Positions 21,003 to 31,194 are shown, counted from the first letter of the stretch. The stretch is DNA of 64,000 bases from Craspedostauros australis (GCA_026770025.1 JAMXDE010000031.1:248001-312000); one strand, 5' to 3'. Program-made: numbers and translations. Notes: a model not told the origin generated them from the letters alone.

Positions 21003-22298
21003 CTAAGCCACCCTGGGCTGTTGTTGCAACTGTTGCTGTTGCTGTTGCTGTTGCTGTTCCGGTTCGAGTCTGAAGCCTCGCTTGTCCTCAGGCAACCCCT
21101 CGACGGAGTGCAATCGCACGGTGAGCCCGTCGCTGCTGCGCCAGTCCGCCAGCCACGACGACCAATTCGGCAACACCTTGCTGCTCCTGCTGATGGTCAT
21201 ATTCACGACCTTGCCGACCAGCGCCGACGTCATGGCACGCGTCAACGCGGCTCGCACATCTGTTGAACTCTCCATAAGGCTCTCCATGTCGCTGTGTGAC
21301 CAGGCCAGCACCTCGCAGTCGGTGTGCGCGCAGATGGTGTAGATGGACTTCGACACCTCCTCACTCTCCTGGCCCTGCTGCTTCGCCCAATAGTAGTCCA
21401 GGAAGGCCATCTCGCCGATCCAGGCCCCGGAGTTGCCACCCTCCCTCGTCTCACCCTTTCGGATGTGATCCGTTGATGCCGCCGTCAGGTGCCGACCCAA
21501 AATGTGCGCGCGTGTGGACCCCTTCACGACCAGGAACAGATTCTCCATGGGCTCGCCTTTGCGGATGAGGAACTGGCCCTGCGGCACCGGAATGCGCTTG
21601 GCGCTCTTCATGATGCGTTCGAATTGCTTTGGCGTGACTCCGTGCAACATGAAATGCTCCACGAAGATATCCTCTTCGTCATCCGACATGGGGACGTGGG
21701 CGTTGCGTTCCTGCAGGATGCCGTAGATCTTGAATGCATTGACTGCGGCGAAGGTCGCCGACCAGATCACAGACGGCCACAGAATCCTCGGCTGCATGGA
21801 GATGTACATGACCGAACCCAAGGATCCCACCATGGAGAACGATCTCAGGTCCAATATATCCGATCGGGTGAACCCCACCAACGTGCAGACGGAGCCAAAA
21901 TTGAGAATGAGCACCGCTGCATTGGCTCTTGCCCAGCCTAGCAACCGACGCGGCAACGTCTTGTGCACCCCGCCGGCCGCCTGCTGAATTTCCTGAGCCA
22001 GCGGTTGGGTTCCGCCGGGCGGCACGAACGGTTTCGGTGCCGCGGTCGGCAACGGCAGCTTGGGCACGTTTGGGAACTTGGGCTGCTTCGGCGGCAGCTT
22101 GATGCGGAAGTAGTTGCCATTGTGGATGCCCGTGAGGAACTGGGGGCTGCTGGCCTTGCGGAAGGCGCCGTTGGGACCTCTCTCGGTACCACCGCGTGCA
22201 CGACGCCCTCGCTTGGGCTTGTCGATCACACGACGCAGCTCCGCATCACCGCGGAATCTGGCCTGGAACAGCTTTCCCAGCACGCTCTTGCCGCTCAT
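21003..22298 (-). CDS. Popeye-like membrane protein with cyclic-nucleotide-binding fold
   Basis: A 431-aa single-exon protein. After a basic, Pro-rich N-terminus (1-125), three closely spaced hydrophobic stretches follow, about 133-150 (AVLILNFGSVCTLVGF), 160-175 and 180-205 (ILWPSVIWSATFAAVNAF), ending YGIL. A cNMP-type beta-barrel then begins near 245: PVPQGQFLIRKGEPMENL is the usual first turn, GSTRAHI the next, and GAWIGEMAFLD stands where CNBDs have the phosphate-binding cassette. The classic Arg-Ala of that cassette is not seen. Three helices followed by one cNMP fold is the layout of animal Popeye proteins (POPDC), which bind cAMP and act in membrane trafficking and pacing. A polyQ tract ends the protein. 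Orthology is tentative. Confidence 0.68.
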   Translation of the reverse strand: MSGKSVLGKLFQARFRGDAELRRVIDKPKRGRRARGGTERGPNGAFRKASSPQFLTGIHNGNYFRIKLPPKQPKFPNVPKLPLPTAAPKPFVPPGGTQPLAQEIQQAAGGVHKTLPRRLLGWARANAAVLILNFGSVCTLVGFTRSDILDLRSFSMVGSLGSVMYISMQPRILWPSVIWSATFAAVNAFKIYGILQERNAHVPMSDDEEDIFVEHFMLHGVTPKQFERIMKSAKRIPVPQGQFLIRKGEPMENLFLVVKGSTRAHILGRHLTAASTDHIRKGETREGGNSGAWIGEMAFLDYYWAKQQGQESEEVSKSIYTICAHTDCEVLAWSHSDMESLMESSTDVRAALTRAMTSALVGKVVNMTISRSSKVLPNWSSWLADWRSSDGLTVRLHSVEGLPEDKRGFRLEPEQQQQQQQQQLQQQPRVA

Positions 22299-22912
22299 CG
22301 GTGTGCGTTGAGGACGAGTATGGTAGCTGTGGTCTTGTCCTCTGAGCCAACGAGGTTGTGCTTATTCGTGCTGATGGTGTTGTGCGGGCTGTTGCTCCTT
22401 CCTATTCGTGCATTGCAAGTGAAACTGAAAGGAGGACGTGAAGGTGGAGATGGTGGGTAGCTTTTGGGTTGTGTTGTTGGCGTCACTGTGAATCGACGTT
22501 TTCGTGTTCGTGACACCAACAAGAACAAACGAACTTGGGAACAATTCGGTTCGTGATTGCTGTCCGAACAACTGCTTCAAACGTGGTGAATCCATGACGT
22601 CACGTGACGAAGACGGAAGAACAGGAACGAAAACAAGCGCCGTCCTCGGACAATCCCATTTTTTGCCGATCACAATCAGGACGTTCACCCATCGCTCTTC
22701 ACATTTTGGGTGGACCATGGCGGAAGTGGAGGAATACGTACGACTAGTCGTACGAGTACGAACTGGGAGCCAAACTCTGATCTACGAGTATTGCAACTGG
22801 TAGCTCGCACGGCGAAAGTATCCTGTAACATGCTGCAGTGTGTGCCCTTGTACGAGTACGGAGATGGCGCAGAGTGCTCCACAAATAATAACATATCTGC
22901 CTCCAGCAACAT
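22299..22912. other. Intergenic region with clustered palindrome and TACGAGTA sites
   Basis: Upstream of the Popeye-like gene and downstream of the ABC1 kinase gene. A CA-rich leader abuts 22298. Further up are an 18-bp palindrome at 22737-22754 and three TACGAGTA sites within 110 bp. Confidence 0.65.
22737..22858. promoter_or_regulatory. 18-bp palindrome plus three TACGAGTA octamers
   Basis: CGTACGACTAGTCGTACG is a perfect palindrome (22737-22754). TACGAGTA follows at 22751, 22783 and 22851. This is the densest cluster of the octamer in the window. It lies about 440-560 bp upstream of the Popeye-like start. A regulatory role is inferred. Confidence 0.45.
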
Positions 22913-25900
22913 TCATTTTTGCATCTCCTTTTGCCTGTCTGCGAATGCCTTTGCCCGTCTCTGATTCTCGATCTTTTTGAAGAATATGGCGTCGCGACGA
23001 TCTTTCCGTCTGTACATGATCGGCATGATCTGCCGTACTTTCTGCATTTGCGTGTTGCATGAGCAGGATGCCGTCATATCAGGTGTGGTAGCATGTGTTG
23101 TTGTGCACGACATTATCGTTTGATGGTTGGAAAAGAACTGTTGTGAGCAATCAATCTCCACGGCAGCACAATACAGTACAGCACAGAATGGAAAAGCGAA
23201 GCTTGGGACATTCAAGGGAGCATGGCCACAGTACTGGTACCAACGGTCTTATTCCAGTCTGCAACCCTGCAACCGCCACATTCGCACGCGTACCTTCAGA
23301 AATCGCGGATCACGTCTGGGAGTCAAGCCATCCTTCTCAAAGCAGATCCTTTGATACGTCCGCAGCAAGGGTTTCGACGCATCCAGCAAATTGTAGCTGG
23401 GGCATAGACTATGTCCCATCGACTCGATGCACAGCACGTTGATGACCAGCGTCGCGTAGTTGGCCTCGATGCGGATATGGTGATCGTTGATTAAACTCAG
23501 AACGCCGCGCAGAACGTTGCCAGCATTCACGTTCGTGCCGTATCCTCTGCATTTCACGGCGAACATGGCCTCCATGCCGTCAATGAATGCCTCGCGCCGC
23601 TTTGGCTCCATGTTTTGGTTGTTGCTGGAGAACTTGAGGGCGAACTCTGCTGCCCGGCGTCCATCGCCTTCGCCCAAGCAGATGATGAGGCCGATGAAGT
23701 TTGCGCTTTCCGCATCCGACAGCTGTGCGACCATGCCGGCGTCGACCAGCGTGATGGCTTGTTGCTTTGACGTTTGCGAGACTGGCCCGAGGTCAAACAT
23801 GATATTGCCTGATGCAACAGAGTTTATCGATTGGTTGGTTGATTCATTGATTCATTCCATGATTGTGTCGGAGCATTGTATGCGTATACGTTTGATGAAA
23901 TGTGGGAGAGAATGTCAGTTACTGACTTGTCACTTGGTTCATGCGTCAGGCATCATGAGGGACAACGCACGTAGACAGCAACCTTCGAGAATTGCAAAGA
24001 CAAAAGCGACGTGACAATCTAGGATGCTTTCCAAACACAAACGAGCAGAGACTCGCAGACGCACACACACACACGCATGACGTACCTGGGTGCAAATCCG
24101 CATGCTGTTGTCGCAACGCAAATAGAGGTGACATGAAGACATGATGTGCAAAAGAAAATGAGGCAGGTTAGTTTGCTTTCCATTGCACGTACGCGGAGAG
24201 CAGTTCATTTCCTCCGAAATCTTTAATCAATCCATCAATCATCTACTCAATCGTTTGCGCAGAATGGTACTCCCGCCAAATGCAACATTCACCGCACTCA
24301 CCATGAGATTATCCACCAGCAGCATCTTCATGTAGACCGCCAAACCGGAGGTGAGGAGGAACTTGGACAATTCGAGGGGCATGAGATCGTAGCCGCGGGT
24401 GTCATCCTCCAACGTTGCTGCTTGCGAATCGAACCTGTCAATGATTTCCGTAATGATACGACCAGGCTCGAACGTCTCGATGATGACGGTGGAACTGGCA
24501 AAGAAGGGCTGCGGAAATCGGACGTGATCCCAGTCTCGGAAGTTGTGATTGAGGACTTCGAGGTGATAGGCCTCGACCTGCAGATGAGCCTGCGCGGCCA
24601 TGGTGTGGCTGAACTGGCTCACCGAGTCCTTGATGTGGAGCCAGCTCAAGGCTGGGATCCAATCGCAGACGTTGGCCAGCATGGTCATGAGACGAAAGTC
24701 CATATCAATGAGCTGCGCCACGCGTGGGTGACGGACCTTGACAGCGACAGTCTCGCCGCTCTTGAGCTGCGCCTTGTGGACCTGGGCGATGCTGCCGGAT
24801 GCCAACGGCTCCTCGCCGAAGGATTCAAATACTTTGAGCAAGCTGCCACGCGGAATGTCCAGGCTGGATTCCACGAGGCTCTGTGTAAAGTCCCAGCTGT
24901 GCTCGGGCGCGGAGCTTTGCAGGTCAGCGAGCTCGTCGCAAAGCTTGAGCGGGAACATGTCGCTGCGCGTGGACGCCCACTGTCCCCATTTGATGAAGGC
25001 GGCACCGCTGGACGCCAACGAGGTCGCCACCCATCGGTACCAAACGTTCTGACGGAATGATTTCGACAGAAATGCAAGCCATGTTGTGGATAGAACCGGC
25101 GCGAAGTGCAGGCCGAGCTTGATGGATCTGTACCCGAGTTGAAACAGCGATGGTTCCCACGCGTCCCATTCCTGCACAGTGCCGTTGTAGTACAAGGTCG
25201 TAGCTGTGCCCGTGCCAGTAGTCACGCGCGAACCGGCATTCGTCTCAGCGCCCGCTACTGCAACTTGCATGTTGCTTGTGGAACCGCCTGTAGTTGCCGG
25301 CATCACCTGTGACGATGACCCAAGGCCGAGATCCATGCGATCCGACAAGAAGGGGTCGCTGCGTCGACTCACTTGCGATAGCGTGGAGGACAGAGAATGG
25401 AACAGCGAGGGCTTTGGCCTGGACGTCGTTTCTGACGTGGATTCCGCGGCTGCTTCCAAGCTTTCATGATCGATCAATGCATCGGCGTAGTCCGCATCCG
25501 TGCCATGAAACGAGAAGATGCTGGCCTCCCCACCCTGCTGCCGAATCCACACACTGAAATCCGACTTGCGCTTGCCCTCCTGCACATATCGCAATCGATC
25601 ATGCAGCTTGCTGGCGACGAACTGTATTCTGAGCGAATCTCCGTCCAGCACATTCGGCAGTTGCAATTGTTCTCCTCCTTGGAGTTGTAACTGCAGGTTT
25701 GGCTGTGGCTGGGACTTCAGTTGCGATGATGATGATGATGATGATGTGGAGGACGATGACGCCGACGGTAGTACTGGAACGACGCTGAGAGGTTTTCCAG
25801 GACCGAGGTTCGACTTTGCGTTCGAACTTGCGTCGACGCACACCAACGATGATAGCGACAACGTCAGCACCATCAACGACACGATCTGTTTCTGTGTCAT
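22913..25900 (-). CDS. ABC1/UbiB-family atypical kinase, ADCK2-like (four exons with a microexon)
   Basis: Exons 24302-25900, 24086-24104, 23294-23808 and 22913-23041; 753 aa. Introns: 24105-24301 (GTGAGT), 23809-24085 (GTACGT), 23042-23293 (GTACGC), all ending AG. IKWGQWASTR is the KxGQ motif, with the ADCK2-specific WASTR; LASGSIAQVH is the Ala-rich loop; VAVKV holds the ATP lysine; IIETFEPG precedes the catalytic HADLHPGN, and FDLG stands for DFG. The microexon encodes HADLHP plus the first base of the next Gly. A signal-peptide-like N-terminus (residues 1-20) is followed by a long Ser/Gln-rich stretch, so the organelle is uncertain. ABC1 kinases support ubiquinone or plastoquinone pathways. 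The last exon adds a basic helix; without it the frame would end VRMWRLQGCRLE at 23249. Confidence 0.85.
24086..24104 (-). other. 19-nt microexon of the ABC1 kinase gene
   Basis: CATGCGGATTTGCACCCAG, flanked by AACAG before and GTACGT after. It supplies HADLHP and the first base of Gly in HADLHPGN, the invariant catalytic-loop motif of the family. Both junction phases fit (exon 1 phase 0, exon 3 begins GC-AAT-ATC). Confidence 0.9.
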
Positions 25901-26807
25901 CGTGAACGATGCTGTGGCTGCGTATGCTTGAGAACATCGGCTCGGTTTGGTGTCGCTCAGAATCGTGCCAGTAGCACTGTGGCTGCTGCTGTCACGCTTC
26001 CGATGGTTCATGGTGGTACGAGCAGCGCGAGAAGATTCGTCCTTTGGTCGGCACGCTGATCTCATGTTGGCGGCTTCTTGGTGCTGCCGATCCCGATGTT
26101 GTTCGAGTCCTCTTCTCTGAGATACCCGAGGTGTTGGTTGTATTCGTGTGTGAATACGACGTGAGCCTTGGGTTGCCTCTCTTTGTGGACAAGTGCTGAC
26201 TTGTTGACATGCGCTGCGAGTCGATGGCATCCGATGGACACCGGTGAGTGTGCAGATCGTACTACTAGTCGTATTGGTGTCGATGCCAACACAAGAGCAC
26301 GGTGGGCGTGTCGATGCCGAAGAAGAAGTCGGAGCGGCCACGATGGTGATGTTCGTGGAAGAGCCATTCCACATCACCAAAATCAGAACCCAAAAGAGGT
26401 CATCGTGCCACCCACGAAAAACACATCAACACACGAAAGGCATCAGCGTTCATGCGTCACATTTTGCACGAACCAACAAAACCAGCAGACACTTGACATG
26501 GTAGCACAATCGCCTTTTCATGATAGAAATCGAGCGACGCACGCAGCTTCTGTGATCAATGAAAGCACAGGCGCCAAAATATGCAAATAATATCTGTGTT
26601 TTGGTTTGGAATCGGATGACGTCTCATCACCTTCGTCAATCGTCTCCACCAACCTCGAACACATCATTCACACCGTGGTGGACGTCGCGGACATCAAATG
26701 AAGAGGGAGGCGAGGATGCCGAAGAGGATGCCAAGGAGATCGGCATCTGCTCGTACATACAACTACATAACCATACTTGCGCATCGTCGCAAAGGCAGAA
26801 AGCACCC
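25901..26807. other. Divergent intergenic region
   Basis: Promoters of the ABC1 kinase and the methyltransferase-like gene. Both open frames extend into it from each side, but the extensions (to 26380 and from 26559) lack protein-like composition. A direct ACTACTAGTCGTA sequence is near 26260. Confidence 0.5.
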
Positions 26808-28088
26808 ATGATCAGAGCAACGGCGACGCACTCGCAACGGACGGTTAGCCTTGTCGCCGCGGCTGCTGCGGCAGCTCTTGTTTCTGCACAGCCGCTGCAG
26901 CCTCATCATGCCTCCACGCACGATGCGAAAGATGGGACCATCAGCAGGGACATGCATCTGTCCATGCTGATTGAGAACGTTGGCTCCAAGGGATTGTTCA
27001 CATACAATCGGGTCGCATTGTGTGATGCCAGCAATCACACTTCCAGTCAGAGACGAAATGGTGCATTCCAGCAGCTACAACAGGCGCAGCTAGGTCAACC
27101 GCAGAATGGGCGGACAGGTCCATTGGCAGCGTCTCCCAACGTTGCCAACACAAGTGACGGCATCAACGACGGCGTACGTCCACCATCCTGGTTCCGCCGC
27201 GCGGTCCTGGGTTCCATCGGCGTGCCTTTACCAACTCCGCGCCTGTTGACGCCGAACGACACCACCTTCCGACTCTCCAAGAGACGCATCCAACGACGCG
27301 CCAGAGATGAGCAGCTCGTGATGCAAGTCGCGCAGGAAGCTGCTGCCACAGATATGCGCGGCGATGCGAAGAAAATGCGCGCGTTGCAGGATCGCATTTG
27401 CGAGATCATGTTCGGCAAAGGCGTCACACCGCAGGCACGTCAAGACTTTCTGGCGCAGTACGGATGCACCGGATGGACGCAAGAAGTTCTGGACATCATC
27501 TTGGATCATTGTGAAACGCGCGGTATCGTGGAGATTGGCGCTGGTCATGGACAGTGGGCCCGGGCTTTGGCGGAAGCCTACGAAAATCGTCAGGCCAAAC
27601 TCGAAGGCAGTGACAGTGTCAACGACAGCGGCACTCAACGCAACAGCAGAAAGAAGAACAAGAAGTTCGACTTTTGCATGGCGTACGATGATATGTCCAA
27701 CCTCCCTCTCAACACGCACGTCTTCAACCCCTACACCCAACCGCATCATGACTACTTCGGCAAGGTCCAGAAGTTGGAATCGCCCAACGCCCTTCCCAAT
27801 CTCTTCCGTTCCTGGGCGTGCCGCGGCCGCGTCCTGCTGCTCGTGTATCCGTCGCCTGGAAGCATGGCCGTCGACACGGTGCGCAAATATCTGGATGGAG
27901 CCGCCGAGAACGACACAGTCATCTTCGTGGGAGAAGGTCGCGGCGGTGCCAACGGCGATGATGCATTCTTCGACATGCTGGAGAATGAGAATTGGGTGCT
28001 GCTCAAGGCGACAGATGTCAAGGCGTCGCCGGGAGACAAAGGTTACGAGCGTTTGTACATCTTGCAAAAGGTCAAGCAACAGCGGTGA
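26808..28088 (+). CDS. Secreted or organellar methyltransferase-fold protein, unknown substrate
   Basis: A 426-aa protein from the ATG at 26808; an in-frame ATG at 26559 would give 509 aa, but the shorter start opens a good targeting peptide (Arg/Thr/Ser then a run of eleven Ala/Val residues ending ALVSAQP). ILDHCETRGIVEIGAGHGQW (about 230-250) includes motif I of class I SAM-dependent methyltransferases (E-x-G-x-G-x-G). FCMAYDDM may be the acidic loop and GRVLLLVYPSPG strand 4/5. NNPY-like catalytic residues are not seen. A variable, Asn/Arg-rich insertion follows motif I. I recall similar uncharacterised proteins in protists, but no substrate is known. Single exon in the conserved part. Confidence 0.68.
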   Translation: MIRATATHSQRTVSLVAAAAAAALVSAQPLQPHHASTHDAKDGTISRDMHLSMLIENVGSKGLFTYNRVALCDASNHTSSQRRNGAFQQLQQAQLGQPQNGRTGPLAASPNVANTSDGINDGVRPPSWFRRAVLGSIGVPLPTPRLLTPNDTTFRLSKRRIQRRARDEQLVMQVAQEAAATDMRGDAKKMRALQDRICEIMFGKGVTPQARQDFLAQYGCTGWTQEVLDIILDHCETRGIVEIGAGHGQWARALAEAYENRQAKLEGSDSVNDSGTQRNSRKKNKKFDFCMAYDDMSNLPLNTHVFNPYTQPHHDYFGKVQKLESPNALPNLFRSWACRGRVLLLVYPSPGSMAVDTVRKYLDGAAENDTVIFVGEGRGGANGDDAFFDMLENENWVLLKATDVKASPGDKGYERLYILQKVKQQR

Positions 28089-28296
28089 ACAGGCAAGACG
28101 TTGATGCTGGTCTCGGTGGTGGTGGATCGCAAGGCAAACTTATAGTTACTTCCGTAATATACATAGAAGAGGGAGAGCCATTGTATCCGTGGTGTGCGCG
28201 CGCTAAGTACGGTATGCTCAAGGCAGCATTTTACCCAACCAACTCTTTCACAGCGTCAGCAGACGTTAATAATCTGCGATCCGGTCGCTGCATTCA

Positions 28297-29544
28297 TCAT
28301 GAAGTTTCGGACAGATCCAACCGCTGCTTGCAAATGGGACATTCCGCAACCTGCGTGCACCACCGATCGATGCAGGCCGCATGAAAGGCATGATTGCACG
28401 GCAGCGTGCGCACAGTGCTGTTCACTTCGTATTCATCCAAACAGATGGAACAGTGCCGCGATTCCAGATTGGACACATCGTGCGACGTCAATCGCCGCTG
28501 CGGATACGTCTCCATCTCGGCCTGCGTCGCGCCGCGGTATCGTTGCGTGACCTGACCAGGACGGCCCTCCTGTTGGAATGCCAGCAAGCGGTCGTAATCG
28601 TTCGCCGTGAAGTCTTGATCACCCAAGATGAGCCGCAGGCTTTCCATCGACAGCGGTCCTTCCCCGTTGATGCTGCGCTGCTGGTTGATGCGTTGCAACA
28701 CGGCGGTGGCATTGCGGTTTCCGCGGGCACCGAGCAATGCTCTGCGACGACGCATGTAGTTGAAGAAGAACATGATGTATATGTACCACAGCAGATCGGA
28801 GACGCCGTCGTCGCGTGCGTGGCGTTGTCGTGATTCTTCATGCTCTTGTTTCTTCCCGTCTCCGACTTGCGTGGCTGCTTCCGCGTCGCCATCGACCGTT
28901 ATGCTCATTTGCGTCGTATCCGCAGCATCCTTCGGTGCATTCTCATTCGTGGTGCCCTTTCCTGCTTCGATCTGTTGTGATGCTCCTCTGAGATTGGAAT
29001 GTTGGCTCACATCCGCATTCTCGATTGCATTTGACACCGTGTCCTGGTTTGCACGCCGCCTTTGCATCACCATCTGCTGCTGTTGCAGATTGTACGAATG
29101 CACCTGCTCAAAGGAGCGATGAGAAGATTGCGGTCCACCAAATAACATGAAGAGGTAGATGCAGCTGCCCATCACCATCCAGAGCAGATTCGATACAACC
29201 TTGCGACGATGTTGCCGACGGGTCCTTTGGCATCTTGTCGTTGGCCAATGCGACTGTTGCTGCTGCTGCTGCTGTTGCTGTTGACGTTGGTGTGATCGAC
29301 TGATCTGGCCAGAGGATGGAGAGGCCAACAGAGACGCGTACTCATGGTCATCGCCAGATCCTGATGTTGACATTGATGCTGATAATGGAGGTTGTGGGAT
29401 TGGTGATCGGGATCCATGAGTTTGTCGTGACGAACGGAGATGACCTCCCGTCCCTGCATTGGACTGGCTGTACGGATCATGCTGGCTGTGATTGTTGGAC
29501 GCATTCTGATTCGTGCGCCGTTGGTGGACGTGACTTGAGCTCAT
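28297..29544 (-). CDS. Membrane-anchored RING-H2 E3 ubiquitin ligase
   Basis: Encodes 415 aa. A polar, His/Ser/Gln-rich N-terminus (with a Q run near residue 88) leads to two hydrophobic helices, [18 protein letters not shown] (about 115-133) and [16 protein letters not shown] (about 248-263), separated by a soluble loop of about 110 residues rich in Gln, Asn and acidic residues. The C-terminal RING-H2 (about 365-408) reads [24 protein letters not shown] and CPICKQRL, with all eight ligands and the Trp used for E2 contact. Both helices before the RING put it on the cytosolic side, as in ER or endosomal quality-control ligases. The substrate is unknown. A CA-rich leader precedes the ATG at 29544. 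Confidence 0.85.
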   Translation of the reverse strand: MSSSHVHQRRTNQNASNNHSQHDPYSQSNAGTGGHLRSSRQTHGSRSPIPQPPLSASMSTSGSGDDHEYASLLASPSSGQISRSHQRQQQQQQQQQQSHWPTTRCQRTRRQHRRKVVSNLLWMVMGSCIYLFMLFGGPQSSHRSFEQVHSYNLQQQQMVMQRRRANQDTVSNAIENADVSQHSNLRGASQQIEAGKGTTNENAPKDAADTTQMSITVDGDAEAATQVGDGKKQEHEESRQRHARDDGVSDLLWYIYIMFFFNYMRRRRALLGARGNRNATAVLQRINQQRSINGEGPLSMESLRLILGDQDFTANDYDRLLAFQQEGRPGQVTQRYRGATQAEMETYPQRRLTSHDVSNLESRHCSICLDEYEVNSTVRTLPCNHAFHAACIDRWCTQVAECPICKQRLDLSETS

Positions 29545-29811
29545 GATGTCTCTCTGTTGCGTTGTGATGTTGCTTTCTTATTTTGTCTGGTGAGTGCCTC
29601 AGCCTCTATCCCACAGTCGCTCTCCAAAGTGTTATCGTGGAACCATTTCTAGGACAGCTCCCCAGTTCTATTCTCTCATGCAATAGCTCGTATCGGGGCT
29701 TGAAGTAGTTCGGACAGATCTGCCAATTCCAACAGCTTGTCCAGTGAAGTATAGTAGATATCTCGTGAGGCAATTACCTGTGCGACCCATGAACGGCAGC
29801 TCGCATCAACA
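29545..29811. other. Spacer upstream of the RING-H2 gene
   Basis: Promoter side of the RING-H2 gene, up to the left inverted repeat of the adjacent element. No other feature is visible. Confidence 0.5.
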
Positions 29812-29829
29812 GGGACACCCGGCAAAAAG
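29812..29829 (+). repeat. Left 18-bp terminal inverted repeat
   Basis: GGGACACCCGGCAAAAAG, fully complementary to 31177-31194. Confidence 0.85.
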
Positions 29830-30069
29830 CAACGGAAACGAAAATCGACTAGTACGACTAATTCGACACCCAAGAACGATTTTGTCACCCAGACACGAGA
29901 AAGCCAAATGCGACGTTTTGACATCGATGAAGAACAAGTCTTCCTTCGAAGAACTTATGGAGGCATCCTGTTGGTCCTACTTCGGATAAACACAGCGAGG
30001 CAACGATGCAGCTCGCCGGCTTGATCGAGTCCCGTCAGTTAAGAAACCATACAGTTCGACATTCTAAAT

Positions 30070-30269
30070 AATTCGAATGACGGCTATTTAAATCTAATAA
30101 CGGCTATTTGAATCGAGTGAGGGCTATTTAAATCTAATGACGGCTATTTAAGTCGAGTCGCGGCTATTTGAATCGAATGACGGCTATTTAAATCAAATGA
30201 CGGCTATTTAAGTCGAGTCGCGGCTATTTGAATCGAGTGACGGCTATTTGAGTCGAACGACGGCTATTT
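30070..30269 (+). repeat. Array 1: ten 20-bp repeats
   Basis: Ten units with no length change, consensus RAATCGAATGACGGCTATTT. CGGCTATTT is nearly invariant; the first half varies between an A-type (AAATCTAATGA or AAATCAAATGA) and a B-type (GAATCGAGTGA, AAGTCGAGTCG). Confidence 0.95.
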
Positions 30270-30733
30270 AATTCGCAGTGCTTTCTACTCGTGATCCAAG
30301 TTGACAAGTTTGGAAATTGATCAAACCAGGTAAATGCGCCTGGTCTCCCAACGAACCCACAAATTGATGGCTCTTCGCTGCTCTGTTCTGCTCTCAAAGA
30401 ATCACAACAGAGACGGGTGTGCGTTTGGAGTGTTGTCGTCACCGTTCAAATTTCATTGCTATCTTATAAATGTGAAGCCTTGCCAAGTCGAAAAATTGAC
30501 TGTTAGGGAAGCCAATGCAAGATGGACTAGACACCTTCATCGCAGCGTTGAACTTCGCATGAGTGTTGATCAGCGTTGACCGATTGCCAAGGTTGAGCTT
30601 CCTGTGTTGCTTGGTGTGGGTGAGCGGTGGTTGATGGCCGGCTGTTGCGTTTTGTGGGGTGTGAGGGAGTGATCTAATTACTAAAATAGTGGTGGAGACG
30701 TATCCCGTGAAGACAACAGATGACTAACTAAAT

Positions 30734-30933
30734 AAGTCGAATGACGGCTATTAAAATCTAATGACGGCTATTTGAGTCGAGTGACGGCTATTTAAATCAA
30801 ATGACGGCTATTTGAGTCGAATGACGGCTATTTAAATCAAATGACGGCTATTTGAGTCGAATGACGGCTATTTAAATCTAATGACGGCTATTTGAGTCGA
30901 GTGACGGCTATTTGAGTCGAACGACGGCTATTA
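30734..30933 (+). repeat. Array 2: ten 20-bp repeats
   Basis: Ten units of the same family, here alternating almost strictly between AAATC(T/A)AATGACGGCTATTT and GAGTCGA(A/G)TGACGGCTATTT. The final unit (GAGTCGAACGACGGCTATT) is the same as the final unit of array 1, and both arrays are preceded by CTAAAT, so one is a copy of the other. Confidence 0.95.
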
Positions 30934-31176
30934 AAATCATGGGTTTGGTTGTTGCACGACTTCTCGGGATTAAATCACGAGGCTGTGCTTCAGGGTCATT
31001 TTCGGAGTTTCTCCATGATTCTCCCAACAGTGAAACTCGAAGCTATGACCCACGAAGAGTTCCTGAGAACGAAAACATGAGTCGAGAGCATTCTTTTCGC
31101 GGGAATATTTGTCATCGCCATTACAACAAGTTTTAATTGGCTGGGCCAGTCATCTCCAATATCGACTAATTCGACC

Positions 31177-31194
31177 CTTTTTGCCGGGTGTCCC
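31177..31194 (-). repeat. Right 18-bp terminal inverted repeat
   Basis: CTTTTTGCCGGGTGTCCC on the plus strand, the exact complement of 29812-29829. It ends 289 bp before the next start codon at 31484. Confidence 0.85.

Larger units (their letters stand above)
29812..31194. mobile_element. Candidate non-autonomous DNA element: 18-bp inverted repeats around paired 20-bp arrays
   Basis: Perfect 18-bp inverted repeats GGGACACCCGGCAAAAAG lie at 29812-29829 and, as the complement, at 31177-31194, 1383 bp apart overall. Inside, two arrays of exactly ten 20-bp repeats lie at 30070-30269 and 30734-30933 in the same orientation. The distance from each outer end to the near array is almost equal, 258 and 261 bp. 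The middle spacer (30270-30733) and the subterminal parts code for nothing recognisable. No target-site duplication is evident at the ends, so the exact borders are uncertain. A CGACTAATTCGAC 13-mer also occurs near both ends (29855 and 31163), in direct orientation. Either a MITE-like element or a structured locus of another kind. Confidence 0.5.

Noticed and set aside
23249-23293. ABC1 kinase ending at 23249
   Set aside because: A GTACGC donor at 23293 and an in-phase acceptor at 23042 give a longer charged tail; the unspliced end looks like intron translation. The choice is moderate, not certain.
25901-26380. 160-residue extension of the ABC1 kinase upstream of 25900
   Set aside because: It is unlike a protein, while the Met at 25900 opens a good signal peptide.
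30070-30933. CRISPR-like array
   Set aside because: The 20-bp units follow one another without unique spacers, and the host is a eukaryote.
29812-31194. LTR element or other virus-like remnant
   Set aside because: The ends are short inverted repeats, not long direct repeats, and no coding remnant is present.
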